DNA of 64,000 nt from an uncultured Steroidobacter sp. (GTDB taxonomy: Bacteria > Pseudomonadota > Gammaproteobacteria > Steroidobacterales > Steroidobacteraceae), in assembly GCA_938008435.1 (NCBI GenBank), contig CALLKK010000012.1:1-64000 (forward strand). Direction: 5' to 3'. The notes below the pieces were generated by a model. The model worked only from the letters and a program-made list of their open reading frames with translations, made no database searches and was not told where the DNA came from. How positions within the stretch are numbered: position 1 is the stretch's first letter; every line of letters begins with the position of its first letter. A program made the position numbers and the translations under genes. This document shows positions 26,220 through 35,685 of the stretch, piece by piece.

Positions 26220-27278
26220 ATGATCAGCGATTCCGTTTCATCCGCAACGAACGCCGGTATCCCGCACGATATCTTCGACACGCACGGCCTGTCGCCAGAT
26301 GAGCGCTTCGAGGTCTGGCGCGAGAGCGTGTTGCCGCTCTTCGAGCCGCAGCTCGACGATGACACGTCTCACGAGTTCTATGCGCGGTTGGACGGCTTTC
26401 ATCTGCGGCGGGCTTTGATCTCGTTGGCGGAGTTCTCCGCGCAGCGCTACGAGCGCGCGCTCAATCATCGTCCGGCCGAACAGGTCGATCACCTGTTGAT
26501 TCAGCTCTATCTCACCGGCGGCTACGTGGGCGAAAACGGCGGCCGAGCAATGCGCGTCGGTCCCGGCGACATCAGTTGCCTCGATCTCGGCGCCTCCTTG
26601 AGCACGGCCGCCGACAACTCGAGCGCGGTGTCGCTCGTCGTGCCGCGCGAGGCGATGTTCTCGCTGGTGCCGCCCGATCGCATCAACGTCGGCGAGGTCA
26701 TCGCGGCCGACTCTGCAGTCGGGCGCATCCTGGGACACCAGCTGACGAGCGCTTGGCGTGCCTTGCGGAGCGCTTCGGCGGACGAGGCGGAGCAGATCTG
26801 CCAGATGCTGCTCGGTGCGGTGACCGGCGCGTTCGCGCGCGATGCGCGCGATTTCTTCGGCGACACCGTGTCGGATCAAGATCTGCTCGATGCGGTGCGC
26901 GCCTACATCGAACGCAATCTCGCTTCGCGGCAGCTCACGCCCGAGCTCCTCTGCCGTCGCTTCGCGTGCTCGCGCGCGCGGCTGTATCGACTGTTTCGCC
27001 CCCTTGGGGGCGTGGCCGCCTACATTCGGCAAGCACGACTCGAGCGCTGCATGTGCGAGCTCAGCGATCCGTACCGTCGCGATTGCAGCGTATCCACGGT
27101 GGCCGCCCGTTGGGGTTTCACCAATCAACGGCTCTTCGAAAGGCTGTTCCGCGAACGTTTTGGCATGACGCCAACCGAGGCGCGAGCGCGCGCCCACGCG
27201 GCGGCAGACTGGCCGAGCACAGCCGCGCAAAGCCCAACGCGACTGCCGACGTTCGCCGATTGGCTACGCTGGTTGTGA
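26220..27278 (+). CDS. AraC-family regulator with AraC-binding-like domain
   Basis: This 352-residue protein has an N-terminal domain of the AraC_binding_2 type (FEVWRESVLPLFEP, LDGFHLRRALISLAEFSAQRY). A C-terminal HTH pair spans about 250-330 (LTPELLCRRFACSRARLYRLF, ARWGFTNQRLFERLFRERFG). Regulators of this type (FeaR-like) control catabolic genes. It sits 284 bp after the aldo/keto reductase and may be linked to it. The tail of about 25 residues after the HTH (SPTRLPTFADWLRWL) is an uncommon extension. Confidence 0.85.
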   Translation: MISDSVSSATNAGIPHDIFDTHGLSPDERFEVWRESVLPLFEPQLDDDTSHEFYARLDGFHLRRALISLAEFSAQRYERALNHRPAEQVDHLLIQLYLTGGYVGENGGRAMRVGPGDISCLDLGASLSTAADNSSAVSLVVPREAMFSLVPPDRINVGEVIAADSAVGRILGHQLTSAWRALRSASADEAEQICQMLLGAVTGAFARDARDFFGDTVSDQDLLDAVRAYIERNLASRQLTPELLCRRFACSRARLYRLFRPLGGVAAYIRQARLERCMCELSDPYRRDCSVSTVAARWGFTNQRLFERLFRERFGMTPTEARARAHAAADWPSTAAQSPTRLPTFADWLRWL

Positions 27279-27665
27279 GATCGCAAAGAAGGCCGTAGGC
27301 AAGAAGGCCTCCGGCAGGATAGTCATAGGCACGAGTTGCAGTCGGGCACGGCGCGCGAAGCACGCTGTCTCGCTACAGTCTGAAGCCTACAGCCTGCAGC
27401 CCAGTCTCGATACATTCAGCCGCCTTTATTTGCTTCATAGATGATGTTGATAAGCGCTGTGACTGCCTTGTCACTGGAGGACGCGGCAGACTTGGTGCAG
27501 TATTGACGGAACCGAGACGGCGCAAGAACATCAAAACGATCGTTCTCCGGGCGTTGCGTGCAGCGTCGGCGAATCGGGCGGGAACGCAGCCTGTGCACGG
27601 CATCGGCTCGTCTCGTTGCCTGAGGTTCATCGAACGTTTGTGAGTCTTTGACGAGGAGCTACTGG
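27279..27665. other. 387-bp gap with a repeat relic
   Basis: No gene is supported. Positions about 27373-27405 ('ctgaagcctacagcctgcagcc') resemble, on the opposite strand, the 'ggctgtaggcggtag' words of the repeat blocks at the start of the window, so a decayed copy is possible. GAGGAGC at 27651-27657 is the ribosome-binding site for the cytochrome gene. Confidence 0.4.
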
Positions 27666-28142
27666 ATGCGTATCAGGTTTTCGATTAAGGCTTGTTCGGC
27701 GTTCGCTGTCGCGATGGCGATGGTGGCCACGACGCTGCATGCGGACGTTCCGGCCTCGACGGCGGAGCTGCTGAAGGCGCGCCTCGATCACTATCGCGCG
27801 CTCGGCGATGCCAACAAGACGATTCGCGACGGGCTGCGCGGCAACCCGGATTGGGCGGCGCTCGAGAAGGCTGCGCTGCAAGTGCAACAGGCGTCCGTCA
27901 ATCAAGAACGTTGGTTCCCGAAGGGCAGCGGTCCGGAAGCGGGCAAGACGCGTGCGCTGCCCGAGATCTGGAGCAAGCCGAATGAGTTCGCTGCGGCGGC
28001 GAAGCTGTTCGAAGAGCAGACGCCGAAGCTCGTGGCGGCCGTGCAATCGAAGAATGTCGATGCGGTGAACGCAGCGCTGCGCGATCTCGGTGGCTCCTGC
28101 AAGAACTGTCACGACAAATTCCGCGGACCTGAGATCCGCTGA
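27666..28142 (+). CDS. Cytochrome c' (class II c-type cytochrome)
   Basis: This 158-residue protein has a signal peptide (MRIRFSIKACSAFAVAMAMVA) and a four-helix arrangement. Its single haem-binding CKNCH is near the C terminus (GGSCKNCHDKFR), the hallmark of the cytochrome c' family. Such proteins bind a five-coordinate haem in the periplasm and are linked to NO handling or electron transfer. The ATG at 27666 has an excellent GAGGAGC site. The cytochrome b561 gene starts 17 bp downstream, so both are probably one operon, a common pairing. Confidence 0.92.
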   Translation: MRIRFSIKACSAFAVAMAMVATTLHADVPASTAELLKARLDHYRALGDANKTIRDGLRGNPDWAALEKAALQVQQASVNQERWFPKGSGPEAGKTRALPEIWSKPNEFAAAAKLFEEQTPKLVAAVQSKNVDAVNAALRDLGGSCKNCHDKFRGPEIR

Positions 28143-28159
28143 CGCCAACCGGCAAGCGC

Positions 28160-28825
28160 ATGGCGGGCGACGCTGCATCCGTAACCTATCGCATGCGCGT
28201 CTGGGACGTCCCGACGCGGCTCGTTCACTGGTCGATGGTCGCCTTGGTCGCGACATCCTGGTGGACGGCCGAGGCGGGACGTCTCGACTATCACCGCTAT
28301 AGCGGCTATGCGCTGCTCGGGCTGCTCATTTTTCGAATCTACTGGGGTCTGGTGGGCAGCTCGAGCGCGCGCTTCAGTCGCTTCGTCAAAGGACCGCGCG
28401 CCATCCTCGACTATCTACGCGGTCAGAGAGCGCCTTCGGCCGGGCACAATCCGCTCGGCGCGCTCAGCGTGCTCGCGCTGTTGTCGCTCGTGCTCTTCCA
28501 GATCGGGCTCGGGCTCTTTGCCGTCGATGTCGACGGGCTCGAATCGGGGCCGCTCTCGCACTTGGTGAGCTTCGACACGGGACGTGCGTGCGCGGAGCTG
28601 CATGACCGAGTGTTCGATGTGTTGCTCTGGCTCATCGGCCTGCATATCGCCGCGGTGCTCTTCTACGTCCTCTTCAAGAAACAGAACCTCATCGCCGCGA
28701 TGTTGCACGGCAAGCGGCTGTTTGCGCAGCAGCCCGCGGAGCAGGTGACGTTTGCGTCGGCGACGCGCCTGATCGTGGGCATCGTCGTGGCGGCCGTGCT
28801 CACCTGGCTCATCGTGCGCGGATAG
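28160..28825 (+). CDS. Cytochrome b561-type membrane dihaem protein
   Basis: This 221-residue four-helix membrane protein belongs to the bacterial cytochrome b561/Ni-Fe hydrogenase b-subunit family. Candidate haem ligands are His in TRLVHWSM, in LDYHRYSGY, and in LHDRVFDVLLWLIGLHIAA. It is directly downstream of the cytochrome c' gene and likely reduces it from the quinol pool, or takes electrons from it; direction cannot be told. A final hydrophobic helix (LIVGIVVAAVLTWLIV) closes the protein. Confidence 0.9.
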   Translation: MAGDAASVTYRMRVWDVPTRLVHWSMVALVATSWWTAEAGRLDYHRYSGYALLGLLIFRIYWGLVGSSSARFSRFVKGPRAILDYLRGQRAPSAGHNPLGALSVLALLSLVLFQIGLGLFAVDVDGLESGPLSHLVSFDTGRACAELHDRVFDVLLWLIGLHIAAVLFYVLFKKQNLIAAMLHGKRLFAQQPAEQVTFASATRLIVGIVVAAVLTWLIVRG

Positions 28826-28890
28826 ACGATCCGCCCGAGGCCTCTCGCTTCTTCTCTTTTCGCTCGATCTCGCGCGCACGCGCGGCGGCG

Positions 28891-29859
28891 CTACGGGCGC
28901 GCGCCGGGCGTCACGGTGATGATCACACGCCGATTCAGGAAGTCGTTGCCGGTGGCGGGCGCCGGTTCGTTGTCCCAGCGCACGATGACTTCCGTGTGCT
29001 TCGGCAAGACGTAATCGCGTACGATGGTCTCGACATTGCGAGCGCGCTGCTCGGCAATGAACTCGTCTTCGATGAGCACTTCGCCGTTCGAGAGCAACGC
29101 CGAACCGCGATAGCCGACGATCTCGAACTTGGGCGCCTGTACGTCCTTGGCATAGAGCACGGCGCTACCGACCAAGGGATACGGCATCACCATGTCCGAG
29201 CCGAAGTCGAACTCGATGAGGAACTCCTTCGTCTCCCATTTCACCTTGGGATTCGGTACGTAGTTCGGATCGTCGAGGCGGTCGACGAGCGCCCACAGGC
29301 GATCGACGCCTTGCTGGCGATCCGCGCCACTGCTGCCCGGTCCCGGCGGGCGCTTCGCGAATTTCACCGCGACGCCTTCGATGTAGGGCCGCGAGTCATT
29401 GCATTCGGGCGCCAGGTCCGGAAGGATCGAGACGTTCACCGGATTGAGCACGCGCGCGCCACCGATGGGCGGCTCGTCCGAGATCACGCCTTCGACGAGG
29501 ATCTTGTGCTTGAGCTGCGGAGCGCGCACGCGGCCGCTCGAGTTCTGCTGCGCGCGGATGAAGAACATCTCGCCTTCGTACTCGGTGAACCAGAGCGGCG
29601 TCGGATAGGAGTCGACGTGAATCGGACAGGCCACGAAGTTGATGCGTGGCCCGGTGTTCATGTTCTCCTCGGTGAGCAGGATCGGATCGCCCGGGATGTA
29701 GATATTGGCGGGGATATTGTACTCCGTGTACTCGCCCATGTCCTCCTGCGTGATCCAGGTTTTCGGTGCGTACTGCTGCTCGCCGTCGGCGTGCGCCGGC
29801 ACGGCGGGCGTGGCGGCGGCAGCGGCGATGCCGAGCATTGCGCTGAGTCGTGTTCGCAT
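28891..29859 (-). CDS. Exported protein with a degenerate OmpA-like C terminus
   Basis: This 322-residue protein has a signal peptide (MRTRLSAMLGIAAAAATPAVPAHA). Most of it I do not recognise. The C-terminal 70 residues have the shape of an OmpA/MotB-type peptidoglycan-binding domain: IAEQRARNVETIVRDYVLP resembles the LS..RA..V...L helix and FLNRRVIITV the final NRRV strand. It is the third gene of an operon, 15 bp beyond the dihaem cytochrome gene, itself coupled to a TonB-dependent receptor. Confidence 0.72.
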   Translation of the reverse strand: MRTRLSAMLGIAAAAATPAVPAHADGEQQYAPKTWITQEDMGEYTEYNIPANIYIPGDPILLTEENMNTGPRINFVACPIHVDSYPTPLWFTEYEGEMFFIRAQQNSSGRVRAPQLKHKILVEGVISDEPPIGGARVLNPVNVSILPDLAPECNDSRPYIEGVAVKFAKRPPGPGSSGADRQQGVDRLWALVDRLDDPNYVPNPKVKWETKEFLIEFDFGSDMVMPYPLVGSAVLYAKDVQAPKFEIVGYRGSALLSNGEVLIEDEFIAEQRARNVETIVRDYVLPKHTEVIVRWDNEPAPATGNDFLNRRVIITVTPGARP

Positions 29860-29874
29860 GAAATCGTCCTTACG

Positions 29875-31548
29875 CTAGAGCACGCTGAAGAAGTTCACGA
29901 GATCCGTCTTCTCCTGCTCGGTGTAGCCGATCTTGTAGCGGCGATCGTAGAAATCGATCATCTCGCGCAGCGTCTTGGCCGAGCCGTTGACGTAGTACGG
30001 TGGCCGCGCGGCGATGCCGCGAAACTGCTGCATCACGACGTTGCCCACATCGGCGCACTTGCCGGAGACGAGCGCTCTGCCGGGATCGCGCGTGTAGATC
30101 GTGCGGCCCAGATACGGATGCGGACGCGCCGAAGGCTTGCACGTGATCTTGAACATCGGCAGCACGTTCGTCTTGTCGGCATGCATCGTTTCCGGGAAGT
30201 TCTGCGTGCCGATGTCCATCCAGCCGGGTACGTTGTCGTGTCCGGTGAGCTGCGTGTTGTGGCAGAATCCGCACGTCTGCTTGAACGGCGAGCCGAGCCG
30301 GATGTCGTTGATGCCGCGCGTTTCGGTGATGTAGAAGGGCTTCAAGAAGAACAAGTCGTAGCCGCGTGCGACCGAGGCGCGAAATTCCCGCTGCGCCGCC
30401 GTCTTGCCCGTCTTGTCGCCGCCCGGACGCCATTGATCCATCTTGAAGAACGTACCGGTATCGAGGTCCGTGCCGCTCATGTGCGAGGTGCCGGTGACCA
30501 TCGAATTGATCCCGAGCCCTTGCGGTCCGCCGGGCTCGTCGAGATCGCCGGCGCCATTCGAATAGGCGGCGGCCACGTGAATCTTGCGCTCGAAGTCCAT
30601 GAGCGCTTCGAGTCGCTCGCGCGGCCATTCCTTCACTTGCATGTGCGCTCGTAGCGCATCTTCGTTCTGCATGCGCAGCGACGTGACGCGCGCATCGGCC
30701 ATCATCGCCATGCTGGAGCGCTCGCCCGTCACCGTATCGCGATCCATCGGCTGCATCGTCTTGGCATTGCGGTCGACGCGCGGCGTTTCGAGGAAGCGCA
30801 GATTCGCCACCGCTCGCGGACGGCGATAGACGGAGATGTGCGGATCGGGGCTGTTGAGGCCGTACTTCGGACTGCGATTGCAGCCGGTCGGATCCTGCAC
30901 GATCTCGATATCGAATTCAGGTTCGATGACGTTGCCGTGGAAGTCGCGCGGCGGCCATGGACGCGCGATGCGAATCAAGCCACGTTCGAGCAGCAGCGAG
31001 TGCGATTCGGGCTTGCCTTGCTCGAGATCGGGACAGTTGGAGCCATCCCACGCGTAGAAGAGCGGCGCCTTGCCGTTCGTTTCCTTCCACAGACGTTGAA
31101 TCGTATCGAGCGACAAGCTCATGCCGTCGCGCGGTTGATGACAGGTGACGCAGGCGCGGCCGTTGCCGCCTTCCCACGGTTCGAAGAAGGGATGACCCTT
31201 GGTGCGGATCGGGCCGCCGAGCGTCGAAACGCCCACGCGGCCGTACTCGTTCTTGAACTCCATGTAGGGCTGCCAGATTTGATCGGCGCCCTCATAGAAG
31301 ATCTCGTCGTGGCGGTATTTCTTCTTCTTGATCGGCGGATAGCCGTAAGTCTTGTGCCGCGTGGTCGAAACCGCGGACGCATCCAAGCTGTCCGGCAGGA
31401 AATCGAGCTGGGATGCCGGCCGATCTGCGCGCCGTCCCGTCTCGACTTCCGCCGCTTGCGACGCGGCGAGCGCCAGACTCGCCGCTGCCAGGACGGCAGC
31501 AGCGAGGGTGCGTGTACGCGGTGTGCGGTTCGAACCGCGAGCCGCCAT
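29875..31548 (-). CDS. Exported dihaem c-type cytochrome, peroxidase/MauG-like
   Basis: This 557-residue protein has a signal peptide and two CxxCH motifs, CVTCH (residues 133-137) and CGFCH (426-430). The C-terminal pattern PPYYVNGSAKTLREMIDFYDRRY is that of the bacterial cytochrome c peroxidase/MauG superfamily (normally ...PYFHNG...L...V.FY). It is longer than a standard peroxidase (about 330 residues) because of a large segment between the haems. In size it approaches dihaem oxygenases such as RoxA, but I cannot see decisive residues. Its start codon overlaps the receptor stop (TGATG around 31548). Confidence 0.85.
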   Translation of the reverse strand: MAARGSNRTPRTRTLAAAVLAAASLALAASQAAEVETGRRADRPASQLDFLPDSLDASAVSTTRHKTYGYPPIKKKKYRHDEIFYEGADQIWQPYMEFKNEYGRVGVSTLGGPIRTKGHPFFEPWEGGNGRACVTCHQPRDGMSLSLDTIQRLWKETNGKAPLFYAWDGSNCPDLEQGKPESHSLLLERGLIRIARPWPPRDFHGNVIEPEFDIEIVQDPTGCNRSPKYGLNSPDPHISVYRRPRAVANLRFLETPRVDRNAKTMQPMDRDTVTGERSSMAMMADARVTSLRMQNEDALRAHMQVKEWPRERLEALMDFERKIHVAAAYSNGAGDLDEPGGPQGLGINSMVTGTSHMSGTDLDTGTFFKMDQWRPGGDKTGKTAAQREFRASVARGYDLFFLKPFYITETRGINDIRLGSPFKQTCGFCHNTQLTGHDNVPGWMDIGTQNFPETMHADKTNVLPMFKITCKPSARPHPYLGRTIYTRDPGRALVSGKCADVGNVVMQQFRGIAARPPYYVNGSAKTLREMIDFYDRRYKIGYTEQEKTDLVNFFSVL

Positions 31549-34262
31549 CAGAAGCCGACTCCGAACGTGACCGACACGCGCCGGCCGAGCGGGCTGCTCG
31601 CCGAGAAGTTCGCGCCGCCATCGATGTCGACGAACGGAGGCTCCTCGTCGAACAGGTCGACGACCTCGAGACTCAACGTCATGTTCTTGGCGAAGCTCAC
31701 GCTCTCGAACAGATCGGTGAGGTTGGCGCCGAACCGCAGGTCGACGGTCGAGTACGAATCGACTTTCTGAATCGGCGCGACCAGCGTGTTCTTGTAGCCG
31801 CCGGTGTGATTCAGCACGCCTTCGGCGAACAGCGGGCCGTTCGTCCAGGAAAGCACGCCCCGCATGTTGAGACGCAGCGGGTTGTAGATCTCATCGAGGC
31901 GGCTCACGTAGTTGTCGGTCGGCAGCACCGCCGAGTCGTACTTGAGCAGATAGGTGCCGGAGACCTCGGCCGCCCATTGATGGCCGTTGCCGGTTGCCCA
32001 ATCGTAGCGGGCCGACGCATCGATGCCGCGCATGCGCGAGCCGCCCAAGTTGTGCAGACGCGCATCGATCAGGAACGCCACTTCGGTCGGACGCGCGCCG
32101 ACGATGCGAATGCCCGTCGCCGCTGCGGCATCGAGCTGCGCATCCGTCGGATTACGCGTGACGAACGCCGCCGCATTCGGATTCTGCAGCGCGGTGTTCG
32201 AGTTGATGCTGCCGACTTGTCCGTCGTAATCGATCGCGAAGTACGTGCCCTTGAGCGTCAGGCCCGACGCCCAATCGGGCGTGTACTCGACACCGAACGA
32301 ATACGTCTCGGCCTCTTCAGGATCGAGGTCCGGATTGTTGTCGGTCCAGATGGCGCCGACGCTCGTGCCAGTGGGCGAGAGCGGATCGACACGGCTCGCG
32401 TAGGTGAGGGCGCCGCCCAACGACGGCGACACGGTGTCGCCGAGCGCGGGCGCGATGAACGACGTGCCGTAGCTCGCGCGTACGAGCAGCGAATCGGTCG
32501 GCGACCAGTTGATGCCGAACTTCGGATTCGTGGTCGAGCCGAAATCGGAGTAATCGTCGTGACGCACGGCAGCCGAGAGCTCGAGCTTGCGCAGGCCCGG
32601 CGTGTCGCCGTCGACGATCGGTACGAAGACTTCCGCAAAGCCGCTCTTGACCTCGCGTTCGAAGACATTGCGCGGCACGAACGGACGTTCGGACAGCGTG
32701 CGCACATCGCCGGTGCGATTGCCCTGAACTGCCTCGAGCTCATAGAGCTCGCCGCCGAGCGCGAGCCGTACTGCGCCCGCCGGCAGCTCGAACAGGCGGC
32801 CGTCGATGCTGAAGCGCGTCTGCCGGAGCTCGTACATCGCCGTCGGATCGAAGTAGTTGAGGAACAGTCCCGCGACCTTCTCGCGACCGTTCGAGCCGGC
32901 CGGGGCGAACGGGTTGAAGGCGACCGCCGGATCGCTGCTCGCGAGCGCCGCGTTGAGCTCCGACGTGAGCACGCCAAGCGTCGCCCAGCGGTCGTCGATC
33001 TCGGAGTAGTCGTGCTTGAGCGTGGCGCGCCAATTGTCCGTGATGCGCAATTCGAGGCCTGCGCCGATGTTCTTGTACTCGACGGCGCCGTTCGATTCGA
33101 TCAGTCCGTAATCCGGGCCGAAGTTGTAGCTCACCTGCAGCGCGCCGGTGGTGCCGGGCGGGCGCACGAAGAATGCATTCGTCTCGGGTACGACGAACGT
33201 CATATGGTTGTGCTGCGAGCCGGCTTCGGTTTCGAGCGTCTTCCAATCGCGCTCGCTCCACAGACCGTGCACGTTCACCGTGAGGCGCTCGCCGATCTGT
33301 TGCTCGAACGAGCCGTAGACGCTCTTGATCTCCTGCTCCGGCAGGATGTCGGCTTGGCGCGTGATCTCGCAGCGGTTGACGGTGCCGGGAACGAGCTGAT
33401 CGGCCGTGGCCGGCGTGATGCCGCCGGCAGGAATCGCGTACGTGACGCCGCCGACGGTGATGTTGCCGCAGTCGGTGCTGCGATAGTCGCGGCCGCCGCG
33501 CGAGGTCAGATCGGAACGGAAGTAATCGCGATCGCGACCGGACAAGTTGGATTGCTTGTTGATCTCGGCGGTGATGACGAAGCCGCCGTCGCTCCATTCG
33601 CGACCGGCGACGATGCCGCCGAATTGCGTGTCGTAACCGTCGGCCACGCCATAGCGAACGCGGCCTTCGATGCCGTCGAAAGTCTTGCGCGGCACGAAGT
33701 TCACGACGCCCGCGACCGCATCCGAGCCGTAAATGGCCGAGCCGCCGTCGGCGACGACCTCGACGCGCTCGAGTGCGAGCATCGGCATCATCGAGGAGTC
33801 GGTGCCTTTACCGGTCGAGCCGCTCGGCGGACGGCGTGCGCCGTCGAACAGCACGAGCGTTGCGCGCGGGCCGATGCCGCGCAGGTTGATGTCCGATGCA
33901 CGCGAGGAATTGCCGCCTTGCGAGCCGGGGCCGGCGACGGTCTTCATCGTGGCGTTGTAGCCGATGGCGGCAAAGCCCGGCAGACGGTTCAAGCTCTCGA
34001 CGGCGTTCGACGCAGGGAACTGCATCAGTGCCTGCGAGTCGACGACCGTCAGATCGGAACCGACCGGCGCCGCGACGCCGCGGATATGCGTGCCGGTGAC
34101 GACGATCTCTTCGAGCGAAAGCGCCTGCTCGGCATCGCCGTTCTCTTGTGCCGATGCCATCCCGTTTGCCAGCAACAGGGCGGTCGCAACGCCGGCCGCA
34201 ACCATTGAATGCGTCGGTCGTGAGCTCTTGAGGTGCTCGTTCGCGCGTGTTCGTGAAGTCAT
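31548..34262 (-). CDS. TonB-dependent outer-membrane receptor
   Basis: This 904-residue receptor has a signal peptide (SMVAAGVATALLLANGMASA), an EEIVVTGTHIRG segment that serves as TonB-box/plug start, the plug domain (about 60-180: SLNRLPGFAAIGY, INLRGIGPRATLVLFDG) and a long beta-barrel ending in an aromatic residue (VSVTFGVGF). The start at 34262 opens the signal peptide and has an upstream GGAAG; longer starts add unlikely residues. It heads an operon with the dihaem cytochrome and the OmpA-like protein. The ligand is unknown; the partner genes suggest an organic molecule oxidised in the envelope rather than iron. Confidence 0.92.
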   Translation of the reverse strand: MTSRTRANEHLKSSRPTHSMVAAGVATALLLANGMASAQENGDAEQALSLEEIVVTGTHIRGVAAPVGSDLTVVDSQALMQFPASNAVESLNRLPGFAAIGYNATMKTVAGPGSQGGNSSRASDINLRGIGPRATLVLFDGARRPPSGSTGKGTDSSMMPMLALERVEVVADGGSAIYGSDAVAGVVNFVPRKTFDGIEGRVRYGVADGYDTQFGGIVAGREWSDGGFVITAEINKQSNLSGRDRDYFRSDLTSRGGRDYRSTDCGNITVGGVTYAIPAGGITPATADQLVPGTVNRCEITRQADILPEQEIKSVYGSFEQQIGERLTVNVHGLWSERDWKTLETEAGSQHNHMTFVVPETNAFFVRPPGTTGALQVSYNFGPDYGLIESNGAVEYKNIGAGLELRITDNWRATLKHDYSEIDDRWATLGVLTSELNAALASSDPAVAFNPFAPAGSNGREKVAGLFLNYFDPTAMYELRQTRFSIDGRLFELPAGAVRLALGGELYELEAVQGNRTGDVRTLSERPFVPRNVFEREVKSGFAEVFVPIVDGDTPGLRKLELSAAVRHDDYSDFGSTTNPKFGINWSPTDSLLVRASYGTSFIAPALGDTVSPSLGGALTYASRVDPLSPTGTSVGAIWTDNNPDLDPEEAETYSFGVEYTPDWASGLTLKGTYFAIDYDGQVGSINSNTALQNPNAAAFVTRNPTDAQLDAAAATGIRIVGARPTEVAFLIDARLHNLGGSRMRGIDASARYDWATGNGHQWAAEVSGTYLLKYDSAVLPTDNYVSRLDEIYNPLRLNMRGVLSWTNGPLFAEGVLNHTGGYKNTLVAPIQKVDSYSTVDLRFGANLTDLFESVSFAKNMTLSLEVVDLFDEEPPFVDIDGGANFSASSPLGRRVSVTFGVGF

Positions 34263-34577
34263 TCGTTTTTCTTCCGATGTTGGGAGAGAAAGCCGTCTTG
34301 CGCGGCTCGTGCGGATGACCGGCTCGTCGAGGTGTGAGAGCGCGGGTCGGGCCGATGCTATCGAAAAGCAACATCGGCCAATTGCATATGTGTTATTTGA
34401 TTTGACAATGAGCCAAGGAATGCGCGCGTCTTTGAGTATGCACGCGAAGAAAGTCGAGTATGCAGCGGCTCGATGGGTCCGTTGTCGGTGCAGTAGGCGC
34501 TGTATTTGCAACAGTGCGCCGATGAATGTTCAACTGCGTGCGGGCTGTTGCTGAGAACGGACGCGTGCCATCCAATG
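34263..34577. other. Region upstream of the TonB receptor operon
   Basis: These 315 bp contain an AT-rich stretch (about 34376-34410, 'aattgcatatgtgttatttgatttgacaat') that stands out in this GC-rich DNA and is the likely promoter zone of the leftward operon. The exact hexamers cannot be fixed by eye. No gene is supported. Confidence 0.45.
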
Positions 34578-35033
34578 TTAGCAGCCGCAGCTGCCTCGTG
34601 CAGCGAGCGTCGTGGTGCAGGCGTTCTTCGTCACCGCGATCGAGGCATCGCAATCGACGGCATGCGTGTCGCCGAAACCGGTCGCCCGGCACGTGACGAC
34701 AACGCTCGTGTCCGGCGCATCGTAGCGTTGCCGGTAGATATCGCCGATCCTTCCCTGCAGTCGCACGTCGTCGTAGGTCTTCACGAGCTCGATGAGCTCT
34801 CCTTCGATGTTGACCCAAGCGCGCTCGTTCGTTGCCGCAAGGAGCAGTTGCCGCTGCTCGGCAGAGCGCTCCGTGCCGGGCGGCCAGAAGGTGCAGCCGC
34901 AGCCGTCGACATAGTCGAAGCGGCTGTTGTCGATGAAGCCGACCGACAGAGCGCGATCGTTGCGATCGAACGTGCAGGCGGGCAAGAGGCTCGTCAGGCA
35001 AAGGAGGGCGGTAGCAATATGAGCGCGTGTCAC
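34578..35033 (-). CDS. Small Cys-rich putative lipoprotein
   Basis: This encodes about 151 residues. The GTG at 35033 is preferred because GAGG lies 7 nt upstream and it opens a lipoprotein signal ending LTSLLPAC; the ATG at 35057 has no ribosome-binding site. The mature protein contains DGCGCTFWPPG, where a CGC pair precedes a Trp-Pro-Pro segment, and ends in GSCGC. I do not recognise the family. It faces the TonB receptor operon on the same strand but with a 315-bp gap. Confidence 0.7.
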   Translation of the reverse strand: MTRAHIATALLCLTSLLPACTFDRNDRALSVGFIDNSRFDYVDGCGCTFWPPGTERSAEQRQLLLAATNERAWVNIEGELIELVKTYDDVRLQGRIGDIYRQRYDAPDTSVVVTCRATGFGDTHAVDCDASIAVTKNACTTTLAARGSCGC

Positions 35034-35203
35034 GGGCGTTCCTCGCAGGCATCTCACTGTCGCGTCTCTATCCCTAGGCGACCGGAGAAGGGTTCAGCGA
35101 TTCTCGCGCGGGGCGTAAGCTCGCGCTGTAACGGCCTTGTTGTCTTGCGATGCATGAGTTGCGTACGTTCGCCGTGCGAGGCGTGCGCACCGGAGCTGCT
35201 CTC

Positions 35204-35599
35204 TTGAAGAAGAACGAGTCGAAAACGTCGTCCGATTGTCCCTGTGCGTCCGGTCTTGCGTACGATCGCTGTTGCGGGCCGCTACATGACGGCGCGGCGG
35301 CGCCTGATGCGCTCGCGCTCATGCGTTCGCGCTACACTGCCAATGTGCTGTGCAACGACGCGTATCTATTGGCGACGTGGCACGAGTCGACGCGTCCGCC
35401 ATCGATTGCCTTCGAGCCGAAGATGAAATGGCTGGGCCTGAAGATCGTGGAGTCGGTCCAGCACGGGGAGGCGACAGCAGAAGTGGAGTTCATCGCGCGC
35501 TATCGCATCGGCGGCGCTTCGGCGGCGCGCTTACACGAACGCAGCCGCTTCGTCCTGGAAGCCGGGCGCTGGCTGTATGTCGATGGCGAGCTGAAATAG
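35204..35599 (+). CDS. ychJ: YchJ-family protein with SEC-C zinc motif
   Basis: This protein (about 131 residues) begins with a SEC-C type zinc-binding motif, CPCASGLAYDRCCG, followed by the YchJ/NTF2-like fold (ALALMRSRYTANVLCNDAYLLATWH). The function of YchJ is unknown. A TTG at 35204 with GGAG 8 nt upstream gives the expected short N terminus; an ATG at 35150 without a site would add 18 residues. It is transcribed alone, 86 bp before the MBL gene. Confidence 0.8.
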   Translation: MKKNESKTSSDCPCASGLAYDRCCGPLHDGAAAPDALALMRSRYTANVLCNDAYLLATWHESTRPPSIAFEPKMKWLGLKIVESVQHGEATAEVEFIARYRIGGASAARLHERSRFVLEAGRWLYVDGELK

Positions 35600-35685
35600 G
35601 CGCACGCGGCCTTTTCAGTGGACGTTGCGCCGGTTCTTCGTCGAAAATCGTCTGGATTCGCAAACTGCATGGAGGTTTAGCAGAG

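Noticed and set aside
29875..31548. Naming the dihaem cytochrome a rubber oxygenase (RoxA)
   Set aside because: Haem number, export and rough size fit, but I could not identify the RoxA-specific active-site residues by eye, and a MauG or peroxidase relative fits equally.
31413..34208. A frame of over 900 codons opposite the TonB receptor
   Set aside because: It mirrors the receptor codon by codon and contains no recognisable domain; long antisense frames are expected at this GC content.
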